Of a stretch of DNA of 64,000 nt, positions 34,252 to 42,328 are shown piece by piece; positions within the stretch are counted from its first letter, which is position 1, and the number at the start of each line of letters is the position of its first letter. The DNA lies in the NCBI RefSeq assembly GCF_040545875.1, contig NZ_JBEPMR010000001.1. One strand, 5' to 3'. The notes under the pieces were generated by a model, which saw nothing but the letters and a program-made list of their open reading frames with translations, made no database searches and was not told where the DNA came from. The stretch is from Faecalicatena_A orotica (lineage in GTDB: Bacteria; Bacillota; Clostridia; Lachnospirales; Lachnospiraceae). A program made the position numbers and the translations under genes.

Positions 34252-35023
34252 CTTCATTACCTCCTGCATTCGCCTGAACTACTGCCGGCTCCCTTTCTGA
34301 ATCCCTCTGATAAGTAACTACTGCTATTACAATTCCGATCAAAGCTACCCCCAACATTGGCATGTTTACATAAGAGAACAATACAAATCCCAAAATTAAA
34401 TATGGAAAATATTTCTTCACTGGCATAAATTTAAGCAGCATCGATATACCTACTGCCGGTAAAACTACTCCTGCAAATTTAAGTCCGGAGAGCAGCCAGT
34501 CCGGCGATACATCCAAAATGGCCTGTACAAATGAAGAGCCAAAGGTAAGGGCCAGAAAAACAGGAAGCCCACGGGATGCCCCCCAGCCGATCATACCGCA
34601 AAAATTGTATCTGTCTAATAGATGATATTGCTCTTTCTCAATCGCTGCCTGAGCTTTCTTATTCCAGAAGATATTTACAGTCCTAGCTATGATATCCAGC
34701 TGTGTCAGCAAAAGACCTATAGGAACTCCCAGGCCAATTGCAAAGTCAACATCTTTTCCAGCCACAATCGCCAGTGGAGTGGCAATAAGTGCTGCTGAAG
34801 TATAATCAGGAATCGTGGCCCCGCCAAAATTACTGACACCTAAAATCATCAATTGGAGTGTGGCCCCAATAATCAGCCCTGTTCCAAGATCCCCCATGAC
34901 AAGGCCTGCAAAAGCGCCTGCCATCATAGGTTTATTCAATTCAAATTTCGTATTCAGTCCATCATATATACCAATGATAGAATACAAAGTTAATAATATA
35001 ATTTGCCAAACCTGAATATGCAT
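34244..35023 (-). CDS. PTS mannose-family IIC component
   Basis: Membrane IIC subunit and first structural gene of the PTS operon, 259 residues. GLVMGDLGTGLIIGATLQLM and GVSNFGGATIPDYTSAALIA are the conserved channel region; several further spans follow. The sugar it carries cannot be told from the sequence, since mannose-family systems move hexoses, amino sugars and their derivatives. GGAGG lies before the ATG; its promoter is predicted at 35116-35144. Confidence 0.93.
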   Translation of the reverse strand: MHIQVWQIILLTLYSIIGIYDGLNTKFELNKPMMAGAFAGLVMGDLGTGLIIGATLQLMILGVSNFGGATIPDYTSAALIATPLAIVAGKDVDFAIGLGVPIGLLLTQLDIIARTVNIFWNKKAQAAIEKEQYHLLDRYNFCGMIGWGASRGLPVFLALTFGSSFVQAILDVSPDWLLSGLKFAGVVLPAVGISMLLKFMPVKKYFPYLILGFVLFSYVNMPMLGVALIGIVIAVVTYQRDSEREPAVVQANAGGNEDE

Positions 35024-35115
35024 AAATTCCTCCTACTCTTCCTTTTTGAATCCTTCATAATTTGAATTATTCAATTTTTAAACGACATTTTTATCCGCCC
35101 CTGCATACGAAACTC

Positions 35116-35144
35116 TGCATATGAAAACTTGACAAATGTATCAA
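35116..35144 (-). promoter_or_regulatory. Predicted promoter of the PTS operon
   Basis: Minus-strand -35 TTGATA (35144-35139) and -10 TATGCA (35121-35116) are 17 bases apart; start near 35109. It overlaps the opposite-facing promoter at 35129-35157, so the two cannot fire at once. The shared centre forms an imperfect palindrome, TTGACAAATGTATCAA, that could be an RpiR operator. Confidence 0.45.
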
Positions 35145-35157
35145 AAAGTGCTACATT
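35129..35157 (+). promoter_or_regulatory. Strong plus-strand promoter in the PTS control region
   Basis: TTGACA (35129-35134) and TACATT (35152-35157) are separated by exactly 17 bases. No plus-strand gene follows; the regulator gene downstream is on the minus strand. It could drive a short RNA (see 35164-35398). Confidence 0.5.
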
Positions 35158-35163
35158 TTGCTC

Positions 35164-35398
35164 TATAGCTATAAGTAAATAGTGTTTCCTGCTTATTGAG
35201 TCTTATAGCTGTACAGTTGGGCGGATCTGTTCCCAAACCTTTTCTTATCGGAAATAAAGATGTTATCTCTAAGGTGTTCATCCATGGGCCAACATGGTAC
35301 TACAATTTTTAGAATAGTATAAGTGATTAATCTACATCTTTTATAATGGTTACCAGAGGGCTTAAGAATCCGCCCAGTCTTTCATTTTTTATCCAATA
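35164..35398 (+). ncRNA. Candidate small RNA in the PTS intergenic region
   Basis: The 365-base gap 35024-35388 is otherwise without a gene. From the plus-strand promoter the transcript would hold TTGGGCGGAT (from 35217) and, about 150 bases on, ATCCGCCCAG, able to close a long-range stem, followed by TCTTTCATTTTTT, which could end it. Inside are smaller hairpins such as TTGGG...CCCAA. It would overlap the last bases of the RpiR gene antisense. This is inference from signals only; no known RNA family is recognised. Confidence 0.3.
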
Positions 35399-36231
35399 GA
35401 AGTGTAAACATCCCTTATCATTTTCAAACGATGCTTTAAATCTTTCTTGATTATTCCTAAAAATAAGATATCAACAATTGAGAAAAATGCTATTCTGGAA
35501 CTCATTGCCGCGGTTCTGAATATAGTTTCATTAGAGATTATCTCCAGCTTTAAACCAGCAAGCTTTCCCATCGTACTTTTTACATTTTTAGTTACTAGAA
35601 TTATTTTTGCATTATTTTTTTTAGCATTCTGTAATATCCTGACTATTTCCTTGGTTTCCCCGCTAAAAGAAAACACAATGAATAGTGCTTGTTTGTCTGC
35701 CGACAAGGATGCTGCTTCTACCGACTCCAAATCTTGATACCATAATACAGGTAATCCCAGCTTCATCAGTTTACTAGATAAATCTTGTGCAGGCAGGGTT
35801 GATGAACCTTTTCCACAAATGTAAATTCTTGGTGAACTGTCTATCCATTCGATTGCCTGATTAAACGAGTCTAAATCCATGATGTCGAAAGATTTTGTCA
35901 AGGCAGATATAGATTCGGATACAATTGCTTTTGCCACATCCTCCAGTGGTGCCTCCAATGATATATCATCGTGGGTTAACGGAAGAATATTTTCATCTCT
36001 TACAAAAGATTGGCTCAACTGAATTTTGAAATCCATAAATCCGTTGAATCCGCATTTCTTAACAAATTTTATAATCGTAGATTGACCAACACCCAATTCT
36101 TCTGCTACTTCTGTCGAACTCATCTGAGAGAAATTGTGCCCCTTATTCAAAATATATGTTGCAATTTTCTTCTCTGTCTGAGTAAATTCTGAGTCTTTTC
36201 TTGATAATTCTTTTCTGATATCAATACCCAT
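35389..36231 (-). CDS. MurR/RpiR family transcriptional regulator (second)
   Basis: RpiR-type regulator, 280 residues, full length. The winged helix is at residues 1-80 (IATYILNKGHNFSQMSSTEV; LGVGQSTIIKFVKKCGFNGF) and the SIS domain at about 125-260 (IYICGKGSSTLPAQDLSSKL; FIVFSFSGETKEIVRILQNA). It stands upstream of the PTS operon on the same strand but with its own promoter and a 365-base gap, so it is the more likely main regulator of IIC; why the locus holds two such regulators is open. The start follows AAGGA. Confidence 0.9.
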   Translation of the reverse strand: MGIDIRKELSRKDSEFTQTEKKIATYILNKGHNFSQMSSTEVAEELGVGQSTIIKFVKKCGFNGFMDFKIQLSQSFVRDENILPLTHDDISLEAPLEDVAKAIVSESISALTKSFDIMDLDSFNQAIEWIDSSPRIYICGKGSSTLPAQDLSSKLMKLGLPVLWYQDLESVEAASLSADKQALFIVFSFSGETKEIVRILQNAKKNNAKIILVTKNVKSTMGKLAGLKLEIISNETIFRTAAMSSRIAFFSIVDILFLGIIKKDLKHRLKMIRDVYTSIG

Positions 36232-36314
36232 CTTTTTTTCCTTCCTAATGCTTGCTTAGAATATAATATCCTCCCTTCTTTTAATTTGGAATATTTTATT
36301 CTTCCGTTGTTTAA

Positions 36315-36343
36315 AGAATAGCACATGTTATACAAATTGTAAA
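36315..36343 (-). promoter_or_regulatory. Promoter of the second RpiR regulator gene
   Basis: Minus-strand TTTACA (36343-36338) and TATTCT (36320-36315) with a 17-base spacer, start near 36307, about 75 bases before the gene. Confidence 0.5.
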
Positions 36344-36394
36344 TAAATAATTTTATATTTTCTTGTATCCTAATGTTAATTTTTTAAATAAATA

Positions 36395-36429
36395 CAGCCC
36401 TATTTCACTTTATATGCAAAATAGGGCTG
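36395..36429 (-). terminator. Terminator after the PHP phosphatase gene
   Basis: CAGCCCTATTT (36395-36405) pairs with AAATAGGGCTG (36419-36429) over 11 bp; on the minus strand the stem is followed by TATTTATTT. It lies 62 bases past the PHP gene stop and separates it from the regulator promoter. Confidence 0.75.
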
Positions 36430-36490
36430 TATAGCTTGTATTTACTTTAATAAATATTTCTTAATATTGAATTTCAAAACGTCCATTTTA

Positions 36491-37228
36491 CTAATACAAT
36501 ACATTAATCGAATTCAAATACTCGGCAATTCGATCTTCATTAATGTTAATTATCAATTCCTCTGGAAATTTTATATCCTCGAGCATTGCAAAGGCATTAT
36601 CGCATGATCCCACATCGTATTTGGAATGTGCGTCTGAATTCACCATGATTCTGAACCCATATTTTTTACACAATTTAGCTATTGTAATGCAATTGCTAAT
36701 TGATTTTTTTCTGCATTTAAATGTATGATCATTAATTTCAAAAACCTTTTTTGCTTCTCCTAATACGGGGACCACCTTTTCATAATCAAATGCAAAATTT
36801 TCAGTTCCGGCATGGCCAATAATGTTAATGTAAGGGTTTTTGGCTAATTGCAGATACGACTCTGTATGCTGCTGTACAGTTCCGGGCCTGGTACATGATG
36901 TATGATAGGATGCAATAACTATATCTAGTTTTTTTAACGTTTCTACAGGCATGTCTACTTCGCCTTTGAAATTCATTATATTTGCTTCAACTCCTGTTAA
37001 GACTCTAACCCCATCCACAACTTTAGGCAGTGAAGGTAAATTTTCAAAATAGCTAAGACGGGGGGAATCCTCAGTCCCAATTGCATGGTCAGTGATTGCC
37101 AGGGCCTTTAGCCCTTTCACTTTTGCTGCCTCAATATTTTCACCAATGGTACTATATGCATGAACAGATGCTAAACTATGGCAATGAAAATCTCCAACTA
37201 ACGTGTGTATTTTTTTGATGTATGACAT
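36491..37228 (-). CDS. PHP-domain phosphatase, YcdX-like
   Basis: Metal-dependent phosphoesterase of the PHP family, 245 residues. Ligands are visible in GDFHCHSLASVHAYST (residues 12-27), ALAITDHAIG, LTGVEANIM, IIGHAGTEN and MVNSDAHSKYDVG, giving the usual three-metal set. YcdX-type members remove phosphate from small molecules. Its AT-rich composition matches the PTS block beside it, so it may act on the same sugar phosphate. It has its own AGAGAGGGA site and is followed by a terminator. Confidence 0.88.
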   Translation of the reverse strand: MSYIKKIHTLVGDFHCHSLASVHAYSTIGENIEAAKVKGLKALAITDHAIGTEDSPRLSYFENLPSLPKVVDGVRVLTGVEANIMNFKGEVDMPVETLKKLDIVIASYHTSCTRPGTVQQHTESYLQLAKNPYINIIGHAGTENFAFDYEKVVPVLGEAKKVFEINDHTFKCRKKSISNCITIAKLCKKYGFRIMVNSDAHSKYDVGSCDNAFAMLEDIKFPEELIININEDRIAEYLNSINVLY

Positions 37229-37406
37229 ATTTTTCCCTCTCTTTTTCTGATACTATTTATATTGATTTTAAGTATATGTGCTTAAAAGATTATTTCAATA
37301 GTATTCTCAGAGACTGGTTCCTGTTTCACAAAAACCTTCAAAGGGTAATATATATCTTTCAAAATACTAAAAAAATGAAACTCGTTTCAGTATACACAAG
37401 CCTCAC

Positions 37407-37460
37407 GTCAAAATATGCCGTGGAACCATCCACGGCATTCGTAAATTTTAATATTTTGAC
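37407..37460. terminator. Nested hairpin after the MoeA-like gene
   Basis: TGCCGTGG...CCACGGCA forms an 8-bp inner stem and GTCAAAATA...TATTTTGAC an outer 9-bp stem. On the minus strand the inner stem is followed by TATTTTGAC. It most likely ends the leftward transcript of the MoeA-like gene. The rest of 37229-37497 shows nothing I can name. Confidence 0.55.
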
Positions 37461-37497
37461 TATATAGTATATCCTCTTCCTTTCTTCCAGACGTCGC

Positions 37498-38517
37498 TTA
37501 GCCTTTCCCAAACCCACAGTTGGGATATGTACAGGTCTCGCAGTTCAGGCACAGACCGCCCTGTCCCAGTACGGTAAAGTCCCCGATCCCCAGACGTTCT
37601 CCTGCCACGATTCTTGGCAGGACCAGATCGAATATCGTCCGTCTTGCGTACATGACACAGCCCGGCAGTCCCATCACAGGGACTTCTCCCGCGTATGCCA
37701 GCATGAACATCGCCCCCGGCAGGACCGGTGCGCCATATGTAATCACTTCGTCGGCTGCATTGCGTATGGAAAGAGGCGTCCTGTCATCCGGGTCAACGCT
37801 CATCCCACCTGTACAGACTACCATATCCACGTCCTGTTCCAGCCAGTTTTTAATCGCTCCTGTCACCATATCCGAGTCATCATTACATACAGTATTCCCA
37901 AGCACCTCCACGCCGCATTCTTCCAGTTTTTCAACCACGACCGGTGTAAAACTGTCCTGAATCCGTCCGTGATATACTTCACTTCCGGTTGTTACAATTC
38001 CCGCCTTCATCTTCTTGAAAGGCAGGATCTGGAATACCGGTGTTTCACCGCAGGATTCTTTCACCCGGTTCATCTTTTCTTCTTCGATGACCAGAGGAAC
38101 AACCCGCATACCTGCGATTTTATCGCCCTTCTTAACCGCAAAATTCCCGTGGCGGGAGGCAATCACGATCTGGCCCATTGCATTGAGCATATTTAATTTT
38201 TCCCGGTCTACCTTCAGCAGCCCGTCGCAGGCAGCCTTCAGGTCAATCTTCCCTTCTTTTGCCTCGGAAGGTTCCATATAATCGCCCTGACACACCTGGC
38301 GCAGTACCTCCGCCGCGTCGTTTTCGTGGAGCATCCCTTCCTGCTTTTCCCATACATAAAGATTTTCTTTTCCCACAGAAAGCAGGACCGGGATATCTTC
38401 CTTCGTTACGACATGTCCTTTTCTGAATACCGCATCTTTTGTCACACCGCGGATGATCTGCGTGATGTCATGACACAGCACGCAGCCTTCCGCTTCTTCC
38501 GTTCTGATCAGCTTCAT
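37498..38517 (-). CDS. MoeA-like molybdopterin-binding protein with C-terminal cysteine cluster
   Basis: A 339-residue protein with a MoeA/MogA-type molybdopterin domain (AGIVTTGSEVYHGRIQDSF; VVCTGGMSVDPDDRTP; GAPVLPGAMFMLAYAG). The N-terminal MKLIRTEEAEGCVLCHDITQ replaces the usual MoeA arms, and the C-terminus ends in CLNCETCTYPNCGFGKG, a four-cysteine set that could hold a metal or FeS cluster. Such proteins are common in clostridia beside molybdenum enzymes. It may serve the two hydroxylases of this window, but this is inferred. AAGGAG stands before the ATG, 21 bases after nadE. Confidence 0.85.
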   Translation of the reverse strand: MKLIRTEEAEGCVLCHDITQIIRGVTKDAVFRKGHVVTKEDIPVLLSVGKENLYVWEKQEGMLHENDAAEVLRQVCQGDYMEPSEAKEGKIDLKAACDGLLKVDREKLNMLNAMGQIVIASRHGNFAVKKGDKIAGMRVVPLVIEEEKMNRVKESCGETPVFQILPFKKMKAGIVTTGSEVYHGRIQDSFTPVVVEKLEECGVEVLGNTVCNDDSDMVTGAIKNWLEQDVDMVVCTGGMSVDPDDRTPLSIRNAADEVITYGAPVLPGAMFMLAYAGEVPVMGLPGCVMYARRTIFDLVLPRIVAGERLGIGDFTVLGQGGLCLNCETCTYPNCGFGKG

Positions 38518-38538
38518 AAGATAAGTCTCCTTCTATTT

Positions 38539-40461
38539 TCAATCTGCCAGTGCTATTTGCTCCAGATCATTCAGCCAGACTGCCGCACACGCGTCACTTG
38601 GCATTCTCCAGTCCCCCCTCGGTGAGAGTGCAACCGTACCTACTTTCGGGCCGTCAGGCAGGCAGGAACGCTTGAACTGCTGTGAGAAAAATCTTCTGCA
38701 GAAGATCTCCAGCCACTTTAATATGGTTGCCTTATCATAGCTGCCCACAAAGGTCTCCTCCGCCAGTCTGAATATCTTACTCGGCTCATAGCCGAATCGT
38801 ACCATGTAGTAAAGGAAGAAGTCATGAAGCTCATAAGGTCCCACCAAATCCTCCGTCTTCTGTGCAATATTGCCGTCCTTAGGGGGTAGAAGTTCGGGGC
38901 TGACCGGGGTATCCAGCACATCATAGAGCACTGCTTTCAGCTGCTCGTCCGGCGTCACATCGGCCGCATACTTTACAAGATGCCGCACAAGCGTCTTCGG
39001 AACCGATGCATTGACTCCGTACATGGACATATGGTCTCCATTGTAAGTCGCCCATCCCAAAGCAAGCTCAGACATATCGCCCGTACCAATGACCATACCG
39101 CCCCTCTCATTTGCAATATCCATTAATACCTGTGTCCTTTCTCTTGCCTGAGAATTTTCATAGGTCACACTATGGTCCCCAGGGTCATGCCCGATGTCTC
39201 TGAAATGTACGCTGACCGCATCTGCAATCCGCACCTCCATGAGTTCTGCCCCGAGCTGTACCGCCATTTTGCACGCGTTCTGATAGGTCCTGTCTGTTGT
39301 CCCGAAACATGGCATCGTAACGGCAGTAATGTCTTTCTTGTCACGTCCAAGCATTTCGAACGCACGCGCCGTCACAATCAGCGCAAGCGTAGAATCCAGC
39401 CCCCCTGAAATACCGACTACCGCACTCTTGGCGTGGGTATGGGCAATCCTCTTCTTCAGTCCCATTGCCTGAATCGTCAGGATTTCCTCACACCTCCTTG
39501 CTCTCTCTTCCTCATTTGCCGGAACGAACGGCTGCTTTGGGAAATGTCTTGTCAGCACAGTTTTTTCCCGCTCAATATAAAACGGAACGCGGATTAACTT
39601 TCTATCCTCTGACGTTTTAAATGTCGTATTTTTGCGCCTTTCGCCTAGCAGACGATATATATCAATTTCGGAGTAAATAATATCGTTTCGGAAACGCTTT
39701 GCCTCACTCAGTACAGCGCCGTTTTCCGTAATCAGGTTATGCCCGCCGAAAACAAGGTCAGTTGTAGATTCGCCTTCCCCTGCGTTGGCATATACATATC
39801 CTGCAATGAGCCGCGCAGACTGTCCCGCAATCAGCTCACGGCGGTACCTGTCTTTTCCGATCGTTTCGTCGCTCGCGGAACAGTTGACAATCACAGTTGC
39901 CCCTTCCATCGCCGCCTGAATACTCGGCGGAATCGGTGACCAGACATCCTCACAGATTTCAGCGGAAACGATCAGTTCTTCCATTGAAGATGCCTGAAAC
40001 AAAATCTGGGGACCGAACGGGACCCGTTTTCCTTCAAATAAAATCTCACGGGCCTTTTCCGGGCCGGGCGTGAACTGGCGCATCTCATAGAATTCCGCAT
40101 AATTTGGCAGGAATGTCTTTGTCGTCAGTCCCAGAATCTCCCCGCGGTTCAGCGCCGCCGCCACATTATAGAGTTCACCGTCAACAGAGAGCGGAACCCC
40201 GACAAACGCCAGAATATCCTTATCCGCTGTGAAATCCGCTATTTTCAGAAGAGCGGCCCTTGCATCGCGCAGCAGCACATCCTGCGTAAACAAATCCCCG
40301 CATGTGTACCCTGTGACACACAATTCCGGGAACACCACGATCTTCGCCTTCTCCCCTGCGGCTGCTTCGATTGCCTCACAGATTTTCTCCGTATTATATT
40401 TGACATCCGCTACCCGGATATCCGGTGTCGCTGCCGCTGCTTTTACAAATCCCTGATTCAT
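38539..40461 (-). CDS. nadE: Glutamine-dependent NAD synthetase
   Basis: Last step of NAD synthesis, 640 residues. The N-terminal nitrilase-type amidase (catalytic glutamate in VFPELCVTGY; cysteine in SAEICEDVW) frees ammonia from glutamine, and the C-terminal ATP pyrophosphatase domain (GISGGLDSTLALIV near residue 350) uses it to amidate deamido-NAD. Domain order and length are those of the fused, glutamine-using type. AGGAGG stands 6 bases before the ATG. Confidence 0.96.
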   Translation of the reverse strand: MNQGFVKAAAATPDIRVADVKYNTEKICEAIEAAAGEKAKIVVFPELCVTGYTCGDLFTQDVLLRDARAALLKIADFTADKDILAFVGVPLSVDGELYNVAAALNRGEILGLTTKTFLPNYAEFYEMRQFTPGPEKAREILFEGKRVPFGPQILFQASSMEELIVSAEICEDVWSPIPPSIQAAMEGATVIVNCSASDETIGKDRYRRELIAGQSARLIAGYVYANAGEGESTTDLVFGGHNLITENGAVLSEAKRFRNDIIYSEIDIYRLLGERRKNTTFKTSEDRKLIRVPFYIEREKTVLTRHFPKQPFVPANEEERARRCEEILTIQAMGLKKRIAHTHAKSAVVGISGGLDSTLALIVTARAFEMLGRDKKDITAVTMPCFGTTDRTYQNACKMAVQLGAELMEVRIADAVSVHFRDIGHDPGDHSVTYENSQARERTQVLMDIANERGGMVIGTGDMSELALGWATYNGDHMSMYGVNASVPKTLVRHLVKYAADVTPDEQLKAVLYDVLDTPVSPELLPPKDGNIAQKTEDLVGPYELHDFFLYYMVRFGYEPSKIFRLAEETFVGSYDKATILKWLEIFCRRFFSQQFKRSCLPDGPKVGTVALSPRGDWRMPSDACAAVWLNDLEQIALAD

Positions 40462-40486
40462 TTCCTACCTCCTGGTTCAATAACCT

Positions 40487-41362
40487 CTATCTGCTCTTTT
40501 TCAAAAGTTCTTTCAGCTCATCCACTGTATAATTGTAGGCAGTATTGCAAAAATGACATTTCACTTCAATGTCCTCGCCGTCATCAATCATAGACTGGAT
40601 ATCCTTCTTCCCAATACTGATGATCGCCTTTTCAATCCGTTCCTTTGAACAATTACAGGAAAACTGTGCAGGCAGTGTATCCACAACCTCAACATTCAGC
40701 CCTTCCAGCACCTGTTCAAGCATCTCCTCCGGAGTATGCCCGTTGTCGAGCATTGCCGTCACAGACTGGATATTCTGGATATTTTTCTCCAGCCTGTCCA
40801 GTACCTCATCCTCTATAAACGGCATGACCTGAACGATAAATCCGCCCGCACATCTCACCGTATTATCCTTTTCCATCAGTACACCGAGTCCTACCGAAGA
40901 CGGGACCTGCTCGGATGTTGCAAAATAATAAGTCAGGTCTTCTGCGATTTCCCCTGTCTGGAGGATCGTCTGTCCGGAGTAAGGCTCCTTTAATCCCATG
41001 TCTTTAATAACATTCAAAAATCCTGGCCCCAGCGCGCCTCCCACATCCAGCTTGCCGTTCTTTGCAGGAAGCATCACATCGGGATTATTCACATATCCCT
41101 TGACACTTCCCTGACTGTCAGCAGTGACCGTCAGCCCCCCGATCGGTCCGCCGCACTGCACCTGAAGTGTCAGTACATCAGTCGGGTTTTTCATCATGCT
41201 TCCCATCATCACACCGCCTGTCAAAAGACGTCCCAATGCCGCCGTCGCTACCGGGCTTGTATTATGGTGCCGCCTTGCCTGCTCCACCAGCTCCGTCGTC
41301 GATGCTGCAAATGCACGGATCTGTGTATTCGCAGCGGTTGACCTTACAATATAGTCTGCCAT
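40487..41362 (-). CDS. hslO: Hsp33 redox-regulated chaperone
   Basis: Oxidative-stress chaperone, 291 residues. The C-terminal zinc site CNC (in FSCNCSKERIEK) and CHFC (in VKCHFCNTAY) is complete; these cysteines switch the protein on by disulfide formation. RLLTGGVMMGSMMK and GPGFLNVIKDMGLKEPYSGQ are family segments. Its ATG overlaps the stop of the methyltransferase gene upstream (TAATG), so the two are co-translated. Confidence 0.96.
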   Translation of the reverse strand: MADYIVRSTAANTQIRAFAASTTELVEQARRHHNTSPVATAALGRLLTGGVMMGSMMKNPTDVLTLQVQCGGPIGGLTVTADSQGSVKGYVNNPDVMLPAKNGKLDVGGALGPGFLNVIKDMGLKEPYSGQTILQTGEIAEDLTYYFATSEQVPSSVGLGVLMEKDNTVRCAGGFIVQVMPFIEDEVLDRLEKNIQNIQSVTAMLDNGHTPEEMLEQVLEGLNVEVVDTLPAQFSCNCSKERIEKAIISIGKKDIQSMIDDGEDIEVKCHFCNTAYNYTVDELKELLKKSR

Positions 41363-42150
41363 TATTCTTCTCCTTTTCCTGCAATAATATAGATTCTTTC
41401 ACTTGTTTCAGATGGTGCTTCTCTGGTAAATGCATCATATGCAGCCAGAAAACGCAGGCCTGCTGCTAACAGCAGTTCTTTCATCTCTTCCAGTGTATAG
41501 CTTCTCTGATAATGAGTTTCCTGATAACGCCGGTAAATCTCACTGCCGCCTTTTGACAGCTCCTCATCCCGGATAAACAGGCTCAGTTCATACTCATTGA
41601 TGCGCTCCTCTTCATAATAATAGTTGTCCCAGATAAAACTGCATTCTTCCCTGCTTTCCGCGATTGTCTGGTCCCCAAGGATCTCTCTGTATTTATATTC
41701 TGTGTTAAAATCAAAAATAAAAACCCCGTCTGGATCAAGATAATTATCCGCCCAGCGAAAAACCTGCTTTAGTTCCTCAGGTTCTGTTATATAATTCAGC
41801 GAATCGCAGATGCTCACAATCGCACGCACAGTCCCGTACAATTCAAATTCACGCATATCCTGCTCAAGATACAGAATATCATGCCCGGATTCCACTCTTT
41901 TTTCCATCGCAATCTCGAGCATGTCCTCAGAATTGTCCACCCCGATCATATCATATCCGCGACCGGCAAGATATTCCGTCATCGTCCCCGTACCGCACCC
42001 CAAGTCCAGCACAAGTCCGTCACATATGCCATATTCTTTCAACAGTCCATACAGATAGTCACCCCATTCATCATATGGCACGTTGTCCATAAACGTATCA
42101 TAAACAGCGGCAAAACTGCTGTATGCACTGGATTCATTCGTATTTTCCAT
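41362..42150 (-). CDS. SAM-dependent class I methyltransferase
   Basis: 262-residue methyltransferase. The SAM site is LVLDLGCGTGTMTEYLAGRG near residue 48, and acidic GVDNSEDMLEIA follows as motif II. The N-terminal YSSFAAVYDTFMDNVPYDEW is typical of a common Firmicute group whose substrate is not known. It is coupled to hslO. Confidence 0.88.
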   Translation of the reverse strand: MENTNESSAYSSFAAVYDTFMDNVPYDEWGDYLYGLLKEYGICDGLVLDLGCGTGTMTEYLAGRGYDMIGVDNSEDMLEIAMEKRVESGHDILYLEQDMREFELYGTVRAIVSICDSLNYITEPEELKQVFRWADNYLDPDGVFIFDFNTEYKYREILGDQTIAESREECSFIWDNYYYEEERINEYELSLFIRDEELSKGGSEIYRRYQETHYQRSYTLEEMKELLLAAGLRFLAAYDAFTREAPSETSERIYIIAGKGEE

Positions 42151-42247
42151 TCTTCACCACACCTCTTTCCACGGCTTATTCAGTATATCACATCCTGCAT
42201 AGATAAAACAACGTACTAATTCGTGCAATGCCTGTAAAAAATTAAAA

Positions 42248-42306
42248 GGACTGCCGCACTAAATATGATATGCTCATATTGAGTATATCACATAATGCGA
42301 CGGTCC
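42248..42306 (-). terminator. Terminator after the unrecognised 651-residue gene
   Basis: GGACTGCCGCA pairs with TGCGACGGTCC with one G-U and one mismatch, and inner TATGATAT/ATATCACATA segments extend it. On the minus strand the stem is followed by TTTTAATTTTTT. Confidence 0.75.
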
Positions 42307-42328
42307 TACTTTGTTACTGCTCTGGCTT

